Assembly: GCA_002337145.1 (NCBI GenBank)
Contig: DDFK01000002.1
Coordinates: 1,674,868 to 1,738,867 of the forward strand
Source of the DNA: Chitinophagaceae bacterium UBA1930
Lineage (GTDB): Bacteria > Bacteroidota > Bacteroidia > Chitinophagales > Chitinophagaceae
Direction: 5' to 3'
Length of the DNA: 64,000 nt
The notes under the pieces were generated by a model. The model searched no databases. It saw only the letters and a program-made list of their open reading frames with translations, and was not told where the DNA came from. How positions within the stretch are numbered: position 1 is the stretch's first letter; each line of letters starts with the position of its first letter. The position numbers and the translations under genes are program-made. Positions 1-9,106 of this stretch are shown piece by piece.

Positions 1-1851
1 GCCGAGAAAGATGGTAAGGACAAAAAATACAAAGCAGTGCCACGCGACAGGGACCAAGTTTTTCATGTGGATGATGGCATTATACCCACAACCGCATCAA
101 GACCCTGGATAGCCCCCTTTCTGCATGACTTTGATGGAAAGATCAAACAGGTAAATGCCTTTTTTACCGAAAGCAATACCTTGAACAAAAATTTCCTGAA
201 CCAGTTCAGTTATGAAGAATGGATGAGAACAACCAACGAGTTTGTTGCGGCCATGACAGATTCCGTTCTGGAAAAAGCATTGCAGCAATTGCCCGAAACA
301 TCCATTAAAATAGGCTACGCTAAATTATTGCAACAGCTAAAGAAACGCAGGAACAACCTGCCCGCTGCAATGGAAAAATATTATTACTTCCTGAACAAGG
401 TAGTGGACATACAGACATCGGACAAAAACGAACTGGTAACCATCAACGATGCACCCAACAATGGCCTGCAGGTAACCATCAAAAAAATAAACAAGGATGG
501 CAAGATAAAAGACGAACTGTTCAACAGGGTCTTCTACCCAATCGTAACCAAAGAAATACGTCTATACATTTCCAATGGCGATGACAGTATTGCCATCAAC
601 AACCACTCCACCATCAAGCTAAGGATCATTGGCGGCAAAGGCGATAAGGCCTACAATGTAATTGCATCTTCCAAAGAGATAGAACTATACGACAGGGAAC
701 ATAAAGCTTTGTTTGCAGGCAACCTTTCCAAACTGAACAAACACTTATCGGACGACAATGCCAATACTGCCTACATACCTACCAACCCCTATAACAAAAT
801 CATTCCCTCTATTGCTGTGGGCTACAATATTGATGATGGCATCATGCTGGGGCTTGGTATAAAATTCGTTAACCAGGGTTTCCGCAAATCCCCTTACAGC
901 AGTGTGCAACAGTTCTCGTTCAAGCATTCCTTCTCCAGCGAGGCGTTCAACTTCAAGTTCCATAGCGAATGGCTTAAATCCATTGGAAAGGCAGACGCAA
1001 CCATAGATGCAAAGGCACTTGCACCAGACAATACCCAAAACTTTTTTGGGCTGGGCAACAATACGCCATTCAACAAAACAGGCGATTACAATAGATACTA
1101 CCGTGCAAGGTTTGCATTGTACCAGATTGACCCAGCACTACGTTGGCGTAGTAACAAAACAATCAGCGTATCCATTGGCCCATCATTTCAATACTACCGT
1201 TTTGATGCAGAAGATAACACCAATAAATTCATCAACAATACATCGCTGCTGCATACCTACGACAGCAGCACTTTGGCCAAAGACAAAACATTTGCAGGTC
1301 TTGTGTTGAACTTTATTAAAGACGACCGTAACAACAAACTATTACCAACAGAAGGTGGTTACATCAACCTGAAAATTTCGGGCTATACCGGGCTCAACCA
1401 ATATTCAAAATCGTTTATACAGATTGTACCCGAACTAGCCATTTACAAAAGCCTAGACAAACAGTCCTCCATTGTTTTTGCAAACAGGATTGGTGGCGGC
1501 ATCGGCATTGGCCAAACAACATTCTATCAATCCATGTTTCTTGGCGGGCACGAAAACCTGCTTGGTTACAAGCAATACCGTTTTGCAGGGAAAAGCATGT
1601 TATACAACAACACCGAGCTACGCATTAAACTGGCCAATATAGGTAGCTACATACTGCCTGGGCAGCTTGGCGTGGTTGGATTGTTTGATGTGGGTAAGGT
1701 TTGGGCTGCAGGATACAACAGCAATACATGGCATACCGGCGCCGGCGGTGGAATATATTTTGCACCGGCACAGATTGCAGTGGTGCAATTAATAGCCGCC
1801 AATTCAAGCGAAGGCTGGTACCCATACCTTACACTGGGTTTTAGGTTTTAA
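1..1851 (+). CDS. C-terminal part of an Omp85/BamA-like outer-membrane surface antigen protein (5' end outside window)
   Basis: The frame is open from base 1, so the 616 visible residues are the C-terminal part of a longer protein. The first visible stretch contains the motif VPRDRDQVF. In Bacteroidota I associate this motif with long proteins that join an N-terminal metallophosphoesterase to a C-terminal bacterial surface antigen (Omp85) barrel; this is family recall, and the phosphoesterase part is not in the window. From about residue 255 the sequence alternates short amphipathic strands and loops, includes a GGHENLLGYKQYRF segment typical of Omp85 barrels, and ends in LTLGFRF, the aromatic end expected of a beta-barrel. 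Likely role: outer-membrane protein, possibly in assembly or translocation. A GAF-type gene follows immediately on the same strand and is probably cotranscribed. Confidence 0.75.
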   Translation, partial: AEKDGKDKKYKAVPRDRDQVFHVDDGIIPTTASRPWIAPFLHDFDGKIKQVNAFFTESNTLNKNFLNQFSYEEWMRTTNEFVAAMTDSVLEKALQQLPETSIKIGYAKLLQQLKKRRNNLPAAMEKYYYFLNKVVDIQTSDKNELVTINDAPNNGLQVTIKKINKDGKIKDELFNRVFYPIVTKEIRLYISNGDDSIAINNHSTIKLRIIGGKGDKAYNVIASSKEIELYDREHKALFAGNLSKLNKHLSDDNANTAYIPTNPYNKIIPSIAVGYNIDDGIMLGLGIKFVNQGFRKSPYSSVQQFSFKHSFSSEAFNFKFHSEWLKSIGKADATIDAKALAPDNTQNFFGLGNNTPFNKTGDYNRYYRARFALYQIDPALRWRSNKTISVSIGPSFQYYRFDAEDNTNKFINNTSLLHTYDSSTLAKDKTFAGLVLNFIKDDRNNKLLPTEGGYINLKISGYTGLNQYSKSFIQIVPELAIYKSLDKQSSIVFANRIGGGIGIGQTTFYQSMFLGGHENLLGYKQYRFAGKSMLYNNTELRIKLANIGSYILPGQLGVVGLFDVGKVWAAGYNSNTWHTGAGGGIYFAPAQIAVVQLIAANSSEGWYPYLTLGFRF

Positions 1852-1890
1852 GTGTTAAAACAAATAGTAGACAACAGAAAAAGTGAACAG

Positions 1891-4245
1891 ATGAAACAGA
1901 TTTTACAAAAGACAAAGGAACATATACAATCGTCCAACTTTCCCATATCGCAACTTTCGTTCAGGCCCTTGTACAATTTCCTGCAAAAGAAAATTGCATC
2001 CGAAAAAACGCTCAAGGCACACCTGTACAATTTGCTTATCAAAAAAATTGAGGAACATCCCGAACTGGCCGAACCAATAAATATTGAACAGGTAGGCAAG
2101 TACAGCGAGCTGCTCGAAATAATATACGCCGTAATAACAGGTATAAAGACAGAGGACGAAGAAATTTTATGGGGACTCGGAATGCCCGGTACTGCAGATG
2201 TATTTTATGGCACGGACACCTTGTACGACCTGGTGGCAAACAAGATTTCCCGCGACTATAGCGATGTGATTACCAACCATACCGACAAGAATGAAACCAG
2301 GCACCTTTCATTCATCTACTCCGTTATACTCGAAAGGTTTTATGGATATACCACATTGTTGAAACAGGAAATGGTGCTTTCGTTTACCAGAAAAGACACC
2401 GGCCTGCTGCAATATTACAAAGCAGAAGTGGACACCAGCTTTATAGAGGTACGCAACAGCAATCCCTTGCCCAAACTGGATTTCGGCACCATTGAAAGCC
2501 ATTCCTACGACGGCTCACTGGTTGAATACCTAAAAGAGATACTGCCCTTACAATCATTTACGTTTACCGGTTTCACTGTTTGCCGCATACACGATGTAAC
2601 GGCGGAAAAAGTGGTGGGCAATATCAAAAACATCATCATCAACAGCAGTACAAAACCAAAAGAAACCTGTATCGGCGAAGCCATGCAATCCTTAAAGACA
2701 TTGTTGGGCAGCACAGCCATCAATTTTGGTTTCGTGCCTTTCATCAGGCTTAACAGCGAACCTTTGCTGGAGTTTGGCGAACTGTCAAACAGCCTTATAC
2801 TGAACTATGGAAGGAACGGCCTTATTGACAAAGCCACTTTCCTATCCATCATAGAAAGCTTTATTCAAAAGCCACGCCCACTTTTTTTTGAGGACATAGA
2901 AGCCACCACGGCAAGCAGTGCCTTTACCGCCATCCTGAAAAAATCAGGCAATGCATCCTTTGCCGTACTGCCGCTTTTTTATAACAACGAACTAACGGGT
3001 TCGCTGGAAATATATACAAAAGAAAAAGGACTGTTGACCGATAAGGTATTGTCCAAACTGGATATAGCCTTACCCCATCTTGCCCGTTTGATGAAGACAT
3101 CCATTGAAGATTTCAATACCAAGATTGCGGCAACCATCAATGAAAAATTCACGGCATTGCAACCTTCGGTACAATGGAAATTCAACGAAGCAGCATGGCG
3201 GTACATGCAGGCGAAGTTCATTGGCAAAAGAGATGCGGAAATGGAAACCATCTCCTTCAAAAATGTGTACCCGCTATATGGTTCAATAGACATACGCAAT
3301 TCGTCTGTTGAAAGGAATATTGCCCTTTGCGAAGACCTGCGTTTCCAGTTAAGCCTTATTGTTACCACACTGGAGACTTTGAACCAGCGGCAACCACTTG
3401 CCCTCATTCATGAAATGATTTTTAAGTGCAACAAGACATTGTTGAAATTGGATGAACATTTTGTTTCCAGTGATGCCTATAAAATAAACGACTTTATAGA
3501 ACGTGACATCATACCCTTTTTGCGGCACTTTAAAGAAACCAACAACGATGTTGCAGACATTATAGATGCATACTTTGTAACGCTAGACCAGGAAAAAGGA
3601 CTTGCACATGAGAACCGCAGGAACTTGGAAACATCCATGCAGATGATCAACAAAGCCATCAACCACTACTTGGAACTCATGAAAGACGACTTCCAACAGT
3701 CGTATCCATGCTATTTCGAAAAATTCAGGACCGATGGTGTGGAGTATGATATATACATAGGCCAGTCCATCATGCCCAACAAGACATTTGACCTCGTGTA
3801 CCTAAAGAACCTTCGCCTGAACCAGTTGACATCCATGGCAGCTATCTACAAGCTTACCAATGCCCTGCTGCCGCAAATGCCCAAACAGTTGCAGACCACA
3901 CAGCTTATTTTCATCAATGGCGAGCCCATAGACATCTCGTTCAGGAACGATGAAAAAAGATTTGATGTGGAAGGTGCATACAATATCCGTTACCAAATGG
4001 TAAAGAAGCGTATAGACAAAGTGCATATAAAAAACACCAACGAAAGGCTTACACAGGTAGGCAAAATTGCCATGGTGTACTTCCATAAAAAAGATGCAGA
4101 AGAATATGTAGCATACATCAACTACCTGCAGGAGCAGAAGCTATTGCTGAACGACCTGGAATACCTGGAACTGGAAGAACTGCAAGGCATTTCGGGACTG
4201 AAGGCATTAAGGGTTGGCGTGAATGTAGCAGAGGAAAATACCTAA
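1891..4245 (+). CDS. GAF-domain-like protein of unknown function
   Basis: A 784-residue soluble protein with no signal peptide or membrane segment. The frame could open at a GTG abutting the previous stop codon (1852), but the ATG at 1891 is preferred as the first ordinary start. Overall make-up resembles long Bacteroidota proteins annotated as GAF-domain proteins: a helical N-terminus, a middle region (about residues 310-410) with alternating strands and the segment FAVLPLFYNNELTGSLEIYTKEKG, which reads like a GAF core, and a long helical C-terminus. No kinase, cyclase or other output domain is visible. The ligand is unknown. The gene directly follows the barrel protein and ends 11 bp from a convergent methyltransferase gene. 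Confidence 0.6.
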   Translation: MKQILQKTKEHIQSSNFPISQLSFRPLYNFLQKKIASEKTLKAHLYNLLIKKIEEHPELAEPINIEQVGKYSELLEIIYAVITGIKTEDEEILWGLGMPGTADVFYGTDTLYDLVANKISRDYSDVITNHTDKNETRHLSFIYSVILERFYGYTTLLKQEMVLSFTRKDTGLLQYYKAEVDTSFIEVRNSNPLPKLDFGTIESHSYDGSLVEYLKEILPLQSFTFTGFTVCRIHDVTAEKVVGNIKNIIINSSTKPKETCIGEAMQSLKTLLGSTAINFGFVPFIRLNSEPLLEFGELSNSLILNYGRNGLIDKATFLSIIESFIQKPRPLFFEDIEATTASSAFTAILKKSGNASFAVLPLFYNNELTGSLEIYTKEKGLLTDKVLSKLDIALPHLARLMKTSIEDFNTKIAATINEKFTALQPSVQWKFNEAAWRYMQAKFIGKRDAEMETISFKNVYPLYGSIDIRNSSVERNIALCEDLRFQLSLIVTTLETLNQRQPLALIHEMIFKCNKTLLKLDEHFVSSDAYKINDFIERDIIPFLRHFKETNNDVADIIDAYFVTLDQEKGLAHENRRNLETSMQMINKAINHYLELMKDDFQQSYPCYFEKFRTDGVEYDIYIGQSIMPNKTFDLVYLKNLRLNQLTSMAAIYKLTNALLPQMPKQLQTTQLIFINGEPIDISFRNDEKRFDVEGAYNIRYQMVKKRIDKVHIKNTNERLTQVGKIAMVYFHKKDAEEYVAYINYLQEQKLLLNDLEYLELEELQGISGLKALRVGVNVAEENT

Positions 4246-4256
4246 AATGAATGCCG

Positions 4257-5156
4257 CTATTTTTTGCTTAACACATAAATAACCGAGCTGCATTTCTTTA
4301 CATTAAACATTGTTTTAAGATTAGAGATACAGCCGTTCCAATAAGCCATCAGCAAATTGTCTTTGCCTTTTTTGTATTGCTCGCTAAGCATACTTACATA
4401 AAAACTGTCAAACCACATGGGCTTAAAAGCCTTTACTGTAAAGCCATTGGCTGCTGCCAGCAACTGCATGCTCTGCGGCGAAAAATGGTACAGATGGCGG
4501 GGCACATCATAAGCAGCCCAATGTTCCTTATATACTTGGGCATCATGGCTGGTATAATTAGGCACGGCAATAAACAACCTGCCATTGGGCCTTAATACAG
4601 TATGGAATTTTTGCAGGTAGGCATGCAGGTCATGCACATGCTCCAATACATGCCACATGGTAATGGCATCAAACGCATCTGTGGGCAAACTGTATAGCTG
4701 TTGTGGCAGTTGCAACTGCAAACCGTACTTATCCGAGGCGATTTTTCTTGCAGCCGCATCCGGTTCAAGCCCTGTAACCTGCCAACCTGCCTGCTGCATG
4801 GTATGCGAAAAGGCACCGGTACCGGCACCAATATCCAACAGGCTGCCTTTGGCCAATTCCGTATCCTGTTTGATTAAATTGCGTTTGGACTTTAGCGTAA
4901 TGCCCCTAACAAAATGGTATAGCCTATTAATCAAGCCTTCTGTTGTATCCGAATGCGATACATAAGCGGATGACTGGTAGTAAGGTGCAATTGCTGCCGC
5001 ATCTGGCACATCCTGCGTAAAACGCAGCGTACAGTTGTTACATTCCCACACCGCAAACACTTCATGGCTTACGGTATAATCTTTTGCCGTAAATACCTGC
5101 TTGATTGTGTTGCTTTTGCAGGCGGGGCAATCTGTATAATGAATTTTTTCTGCCAT
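4257..5156 (-). CDS. Class I SAM-dependent methyltransferase with N-terminal zinc-ribbon-like motif
   Basis: A 299-residue protein. CPAC near residue 13 and CNNC near residue 40 form a zinc-ribbon-like pair. These are followed by the SAM-binding motif I LLDIGAGTGAFS (about residues 106-117), an acidic motif II (TGLEPD) and WHVLEHVHD, which fits post-I motifs of the Methyltransf_11/12 family. The C-terminal part has VPNYTSHDAQ and PRHLYHFS, seen in methyltransferases linked to sugar, lipid or polyketide modification. The substrate cannot be told. The start is the ATG at 5156; a TTG lies three codons further upstream. The gene is convergent with the GAF-type gene, and no terminator is visible in the 11-bp gap. 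Confidence 0.85.
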   Translation of the reverse strand: MAEKIHYTDCPACKSNTIKQVFTAKDYTVSHEVFAVWECNNCTLRFTQDVPDAAAIAPYYQSSAYVSHSDTTEGLINRLYHFVRGITLKSKRNLIKQDTELAKGSLLDIGAGTGAFSHTMQQAGWQVTGLEPDAAARKIASDKYGLQLQLPQQLYSLPTDAFDAITMWHVLEHVHDLHAYLQKFHTVLRPNGRLFIAVPNYTSHDAQVYKEHWAAYDVPRHLYHFSPQSMQLLAAANGFTVKAFKPMWFDSFYVSMLSEQYKKGKDNLLMAYWNGCISNLKTMFNVKKCSSVIYVLSKK

Positions 5157-5694
5157 CAGCCGCAAATAAACGAATGTTTAAGTGAATGGTGAATTTTTAT
5201 GCAGGCAACTGCCTAGGGCTATCAGTAAGTGTAGCATGTATATTAGCTGCACGCCTGTTGACAATCATAATAAAATGCAGCATTCAAAATGCAAACAAGC
5301 GTTAGTGAAACAAAAAAATCATTGAAATGTCTATTACCAGGCTTGTAGTTGTCAAGTAAGAATACGTACAAAAAAAGGTGCTACTACTTAATAAATTCAG
5401 TATATATAGCATTGCTGCGGTAAATAACGCCTGCTACATTTGACTTCAGCAAATAAGAAGTAAACCCTTTAATGAAATAACAGTTTTACAATAACCAACT
5501 GCATTAAAAAACACTGCTCCATTAATTGCCATAGCATCTACTGATTGTTTGTCAATATTATATTTTGACAAGCTTGGAATACATACCATACAAATTATCC
5601 ATTCTTAAAGATGATTGAACATCTCTTAAGTATAGCATTATGGGCGTAAGCCGAAAAGCCCTTTATAGAGTAGGCCAATAATAAAACAATAATC
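5157..5694. other. Intergenic region without recognisable gene
   Basis: An AT-rich 538-bp gap between the methyltransferase start and the peroxidase companion gene. Apart from one candidate Bacteroidota promoter (5411-5442) I see no coding pattern, repeat or RNA gene. If that promoter is used, the transcript would have a leader of about 245 bases. Confidence 0.5.
5411..5442 (+). promoter_or_regulatory. Candidate Bacteroidota-type promoter for the Dyp peroxidase pair
   Basis: ATTG at 5411-5414 lies 20 bases upstream of a perfect TACATTTG at 5435-5442. This matches the Bacteroidota TTTG / TAnnTTTG pattern except for one base in the -33 box. It implies a long leader before the ATG at 5695. Confidence 0.4.
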
Positions 5695-6147
5695 ATGGCA
5701 AGTCCACTTACAATGTATGTACAGATCAAGCAAGACAAAGTATCGCAAACCTTAGCCGAAAAAGCAGTTGCAAATTTTACACAAGGCGTGCAAGCTGGTC
5801 TTGATGATACGGGCATTGTGCATTATGCAACACTGGCATTGGTACCCAACCCCTCCACTACGCCAGGCAAACCTGCAAAAGGTTATTTAGCCATTCTATT
5901 AATGACCGATTTTGACCTTGCAATGAATCCTTACCTTGATACATTTTGGCAAAAAGGTGGCGGCATTCAAGCGGCAATAGCAGCCATATCTTCCATTGCT
6001 TATAATCCGCCGGCAGCGCCTATTACAACACAAACCGCATTTGAGAACTTCATCAATTCGGTAAACCTTACCCCTGCTCCAAAAAATGGTGTATGGACCA
6101 ATTTTTATCAGGCGTATCCACTAAGTGTAAAGCAGATACTCAGTTAA
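5695..6147 (+). CDS. Small companion protein of a Dyp-type peroxidase, unknown function
   Basis: A 150-residue protein encoded just upstream of a Dyp-type peroxidase on the same strand, 76 bp before its chosen start. No signal peptide or membrane segment is visible. The first half alternates strands and helices (MYVQIKQDKV, YATLALVPNP, GYLAILLMTDFDL), resembling the ferredoxin-like alpha+beta fold used by Dyp peroxidases and related dimeric barrels, but no heme ligand or GxxDG motif is present. It may be a partner or a split-off domain of the peroxidase; that is inference. I do not recognise a named family. Confidence 0.65.
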   Translation: MASPLTMYVQIKQDKVSQTLAEKAVANFTQGVQAGLDDTGIVHYATLALVPNPSTTPGKPAKGYLAILLMTDFDLAMNPYLDTFWQKGGGIQAAIAAISSIAYNPPAAPITTQTAFENFINSVNLTPAPKNGVWTNFYQAYPLSVKQILS

Positions 6148-6186
6148 TCTGCCACATCAACCAATCCTAATCGGTTCTTAAAACAA

Positions 6187-6210
6187 GCATCGGCAATTGC
6201 TTGCCGATGC
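6187..6210. other. Perfect hairpin between the peroxidase companion gene and the peroxidase
   Basis: GCATCGGCAA (6187-6196) and TTGCCGATGC (6201-6210) are exact reverse complements around a 4-base loop. There is no T-run after the stem, so it is not a standard terminator. It ends 13 bases before the preferred ATG of the peroxidase and could affect its translation, mRNA processing or differential expression of the pair. Confidence 0.7.
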
Positions 6211-6223
6211 TAATAGTAAACTT

Positions 6224-7741
6224 ATGAATGTCAATTCCAATGTACCAGACCGCAGCAATGTTCAAGGTCTTATATTAAGAGGTTATACGCATCCTTTCTC
6301 CTGTCACTTACTGTTCAGTTTCCCTACAAGTATCAGTAAGCAGAAAGCTTTCTTCAATGCTATTTACAGCAAAGTGCAATCGGCAAAAGACTGGGGCAAT
6401 AACAAGCCTGTATCCATGCTCAACATAGGTTTCACTTTCAATGGCATTGCACAATTAGATCCTACTGTTATAAGGCCACAAGACCTCGCAAACTTTCCTG
6501 CTACTTTTCAACAAGGCCCTACTTCGGGCGGCTCACAGTCTTCACTTGCCGATGTTTGCGACCCGGCCAGCACACCCGAAAAATGGTGGAACGGGCAAGG
6601 CGATGCTGTAAATACTAACCTGCATTGTGTGGTTCATATATATGCACTTACCACTAAAGATTTGGATGCATTGGTAACAACTGTTCTTACTGCTGCAACA
6701 AAAAATGGTTTACAAGAACTTATTCCATTGGCACCAACAGTCAACAAAGGCCGTCTTTACCAGTCCATTGTAGAAAACGATGTCAACAAAATACATTTTG
6801 GCTACACAGATGGCATTTCAGAACCTTCGCTTGCCAATCCCACAAACGTACCCGATCCACAAACCATCAATAATTTTGTCATTGGCTATCCGGATGGTGC
6901 CGTTACGCAACCTGGTCCTGCAGGTGATGGTACAACTGCCAGCACATTTGCAAAAGATGGTTGCTACAATGCATTTAGGATCATATACCAGAATGCTGCT
7001 GCATTCAATAGTTTTTTAAAACAGCAGGCTGCCAATGCAGCTTCTACATTGGCTTACCTAAACCTTACCCAACCACAGTTAGAAGAATGGTTTGCAGCAA
7101 AACTTTGTGGCCGTTGGCGAAACGGCTCACCGTTAATGTTAAGCCCCGATAAACCAGATCCTGCAACAAGTGCCAGCGAAGATTTTGGCTATGCCACACA
7201 GTCACAACAAGGTGCTGCAAGCAGTGCCAATGATGTGGCAAGTAGTTTACGCTGCCCATTTTCGGCACATACCCGGGTGGCCAATCCACGTGACCAAACA
7301 TTAAGTTCTTCAGAGGGTAAATATGTGCCACGCATTGCACGCAGGGGCATGCCTTATGGTGCAGCATTGCCCAACGCATCTACTATTGACGATGGTGTTG
7401 ACAGGGGTTTAATCGGCATTTTCTTATGTGGCGACCTGGCTGGGCAGTTCGAAAAACTGTATGGCTGGATGAACAATAACAATTTTAGCGACAAAACGAT
7501 TTTCAGCGTTAAGCACCCACCACAAGATGCTTTGCTAGGAAACAGGAAGGCTGCCAACTCCAGCTATTTTCCAGGGTCGGTAACAAGCTTTACCATTCCT
7601 ATTGAAGGTGGCACAAAACCAATAGATGGAGCCAATATAAAAATTGATGCCTTACCGGAATTCCTTACCACAAGGGGAACCGCTTATTGTTTGCTGCCCA
7701 GCCTAAGCACATTGGCAACATTGGCGGGACTGACAAAATAA
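6224..7741 (+). CDS. Dyp-type (dye-decolourising) heme peroxidase
   Basis: A 505-residue heme peroxidase of the Dyp family. It shows the signature GYTDG at residues 193-197 with the distal Asp196, a likely proximal heme ligand His349 in CPFSAHTRVANPRD, and a distal Arg in RIARRGMPYG. These enzymes use hydrogen peroxide to oxidise dyes, phenolics or porphyrins; the natural substrate is unknown. Length fits the longer Dyp subclasses. No Tat or Sec signal is visible, so it is probably cytoplasmic, and no encapsulin gene is nearby. The frame extends to a TTG at 6197, but that codon lies inside a perfect hairpin, so the ATG at 6224 is chosen. The small upstream gene is probably cotranscribed. Confidence 0.92.
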   Translation: MNVNSNVPDRSNVQGLILRGYTHPFSCHLLFSFPTSISKQKAFFNAIYSKVQSAKDWGNNKPVSMLNIGFTFNGIAQLDPTVIRPQDLANFPATFQQGPTSGGSQSSLADVCDPASTPEKWWNGQGDAVNTNLHCVVHIYALTTKDLDALVTTVLTAATKNGLQELIPLAPTVNKGRLYQSIVENDVNKIHFGYTDGISEPSLANPTNVPDPQTINNFVIGYPDGAVTQPGPAGDGTTASTFAKDGCYNAFRIIYQNAAAFNSFLKQQAANAASTLAYLNLTQPQLEEWFAAKLCGRWRNGSPLMLSPDKPDPATSASEDFGYATQSQQGAASSANDVASSLRCPFSAHTRVANPRDQTLSSSEGKYVPRIARRGMPYGAALPNASTIDDGVDRGLIGIFLCGDLAGQFEKLYGWMNNNNFSDKTIFSVKHPPQDALLGNRKAANSSYFPGSVTSFTIPIEGGTKPIDGANIKIDALPEFLTTRGTAYCLLPSLSTLATLAGLTK

Positions 7742-7778
7742 TTCAAATAAAAAATGAATAAGCCCTGTATTGCTAAAG

Positions 7779-8771
7779 CTAGCTACCAAAATACTCCAGT
7801 TCCTTATTAAAATCCATATAAGCAAACTGTTGCTGCAATGCCTTTGTTTTCTCCAAGTAAGCAGCCATGAATTTTTGGTGCTGTGCAGAAGTTGGATTAA
7901 AAGCCTTGTGGTTAAAAGCCAGGTTGATGCCTGCAATTTCCTCCATCAGGTTCTTGGTTTCTGTGTTCATGCAGGCCTGTACAAATTTTTCCCAAACATA
8001 TTGTGTAGCATGGTAGTTAGGATGCACCAGGTCCTCAGCATAAAAACGGTAATCACGCAAATCGTCAATCACCAGTTCGTATGCAGGAAAATAGTACAAC
8101 TTTGCAAGCTGCTCCATCAAATGGTGCACTGCCGAAATCAACACCGCTTTGCTCCTATTGTTATCAATTATGCCTTCACGCAGATGCCTTACCGGGCTTA
8201 TGGTAAAAATTACTTTGATGTTCGGGTTCAATGCACCCAACCGGTCCAGCATCGTTCCCAAAACAGTTACCACCTGCCCTACATCCATCAATCTCCGTTC
8301 AAACCAGTCTGCCGGTGCTTTGTGATTATTGGCAGCTACGGTGCCCACCTTTGCATTCATGGCTTTATCTGTTAAAGTATAAATCCATGCAGAGCCCAAT
8401 GTAACCAGCAAATAATCAGCTTGCTTTATAAAAGCATGGGCTTCAATTGTTGAAGCATTTATTTTTTGCAATGCCTCTTCTGCACTTAAACCCGAAAACC
8501 TGCTATGGTGCTGCCAGCTATGCCATGCTTCGTTATAATTAAACAGATCGTCCACCGTGTACTGCTTGTTCTCCACCATATTAATCACCGCTTCGGCTAC
8601 ACTTACGGGGTTAAACAAAATACCGTTCGGATTTTCCAATACCGGAAATTTATGTTTACGCAGTTTCTCACCAATATTTTCGGTAAAACAACTACCTACC
8701 AGCAATGTTTTGTGCTGATGGCCAATAGGGTTTGCCAATGGCTTTATGTCAAATTCGTAATGGAACTTCAT
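7779..8771 (-). CDS. GSCFA domain-containing protein
   Basis: A 330-residue protein with the family signature LLVGSCFTEN near residue 24 (GSCFA) and conserved downstream blocks NPNGILFNPVSV, LGSAW and HPNYHATQYVW. The family belongs to the SGNH/GDSL-hydrolase-like group: Ser in GSCF and the Asp/His in DLVHPN are plausible catalytic residues. The substrate is unknown; association with surface polysaccharide or lipid deacylation has been suggested for such folds but is not shown here. The start is the ATG at 8771; codons upstream lack conservation with the family. It is convergent with the peroxidase gene and divergent from rpoD. Confidence 0.9.
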   Translation of the reverse strand: MKFHYEFDIKPLANPIGHQHKTLLVGSCFTENIGEKLRKHKFPVLENPNGILFNPVSVAEAVINMVENKQYTVDDLFNYNEAWHSWQHHSRFSGLSAEEALQKINASTIEAHAFIKQADYLLVTLGSAWIYTLTDKAMNAKVGTVAANNHKAPADWFERRLMDVGQVVTVLGTMLDRLGALNPNIKVIFTISPVRHLREGIIDNNRSKAVLISAVHHLMEQLAKLYYFPAYELVIDDLRDYRFYAEDLVHPNYHATQYVWEKFVQACMNTETKNLMEEIAGINLAFNHKAFNPTSAQHQKFMAAYLEKTKALQQQFAYMDFNKELEYFGS

Positions 8772-9106
8772 ATTGTACAAATGTGGGCAAATGTCTGTAA
8801 AAAGCATCGATGCAACAGTCAAACAATAAAATATTGTGCATATTCCGTTTGCACCCTTTATGTACTGCATGCCCACCAAAGCATACCATTTATGTAAATT
8901 ACTTGTCCGCAGCTGCTAAAAACGGCAGCAATATTGCTCCAAATCGGTATAAAGTTTTGTAAATACTAGCAAAATCCGTATTTGCAACGTACATTTGCGA
9001 CCGCTTTATCCACAAAGTGGGAAACTTTAACGCAGGCATTTGCAACGTTGCCTGAACTTTAATGGTCATAATTCGTACGTTAAACAATAAGGAGTAACAA
9101 CACACT
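8772..9106. other. Divergent intergenic region between the GSCFA gene and rpoD
   Basis: About 335 bp that must hold the promoters of both divergent genes. A TACATTTG element (8990-8997) points toward rpoD. No other gene or RNA is recognisable. Confidence 0.5.
8990..8997 (+). promoter_or_regulatory. Candidate -7 element (TACATTTG) upstream of rpoD
   Basis: A perfect TAnnTTTG match about 110 bases before the rpoD ATG. No good TTTG box sits 18-21 bases upstream, so the call is tentative. Confidence 0.3.

Noticed and set aside
7770..8375. 201-residue open frame opposite the GSCFA gene
   Set aside because: It is the antisense of a well-supported gene and has a biased, low-information composition.
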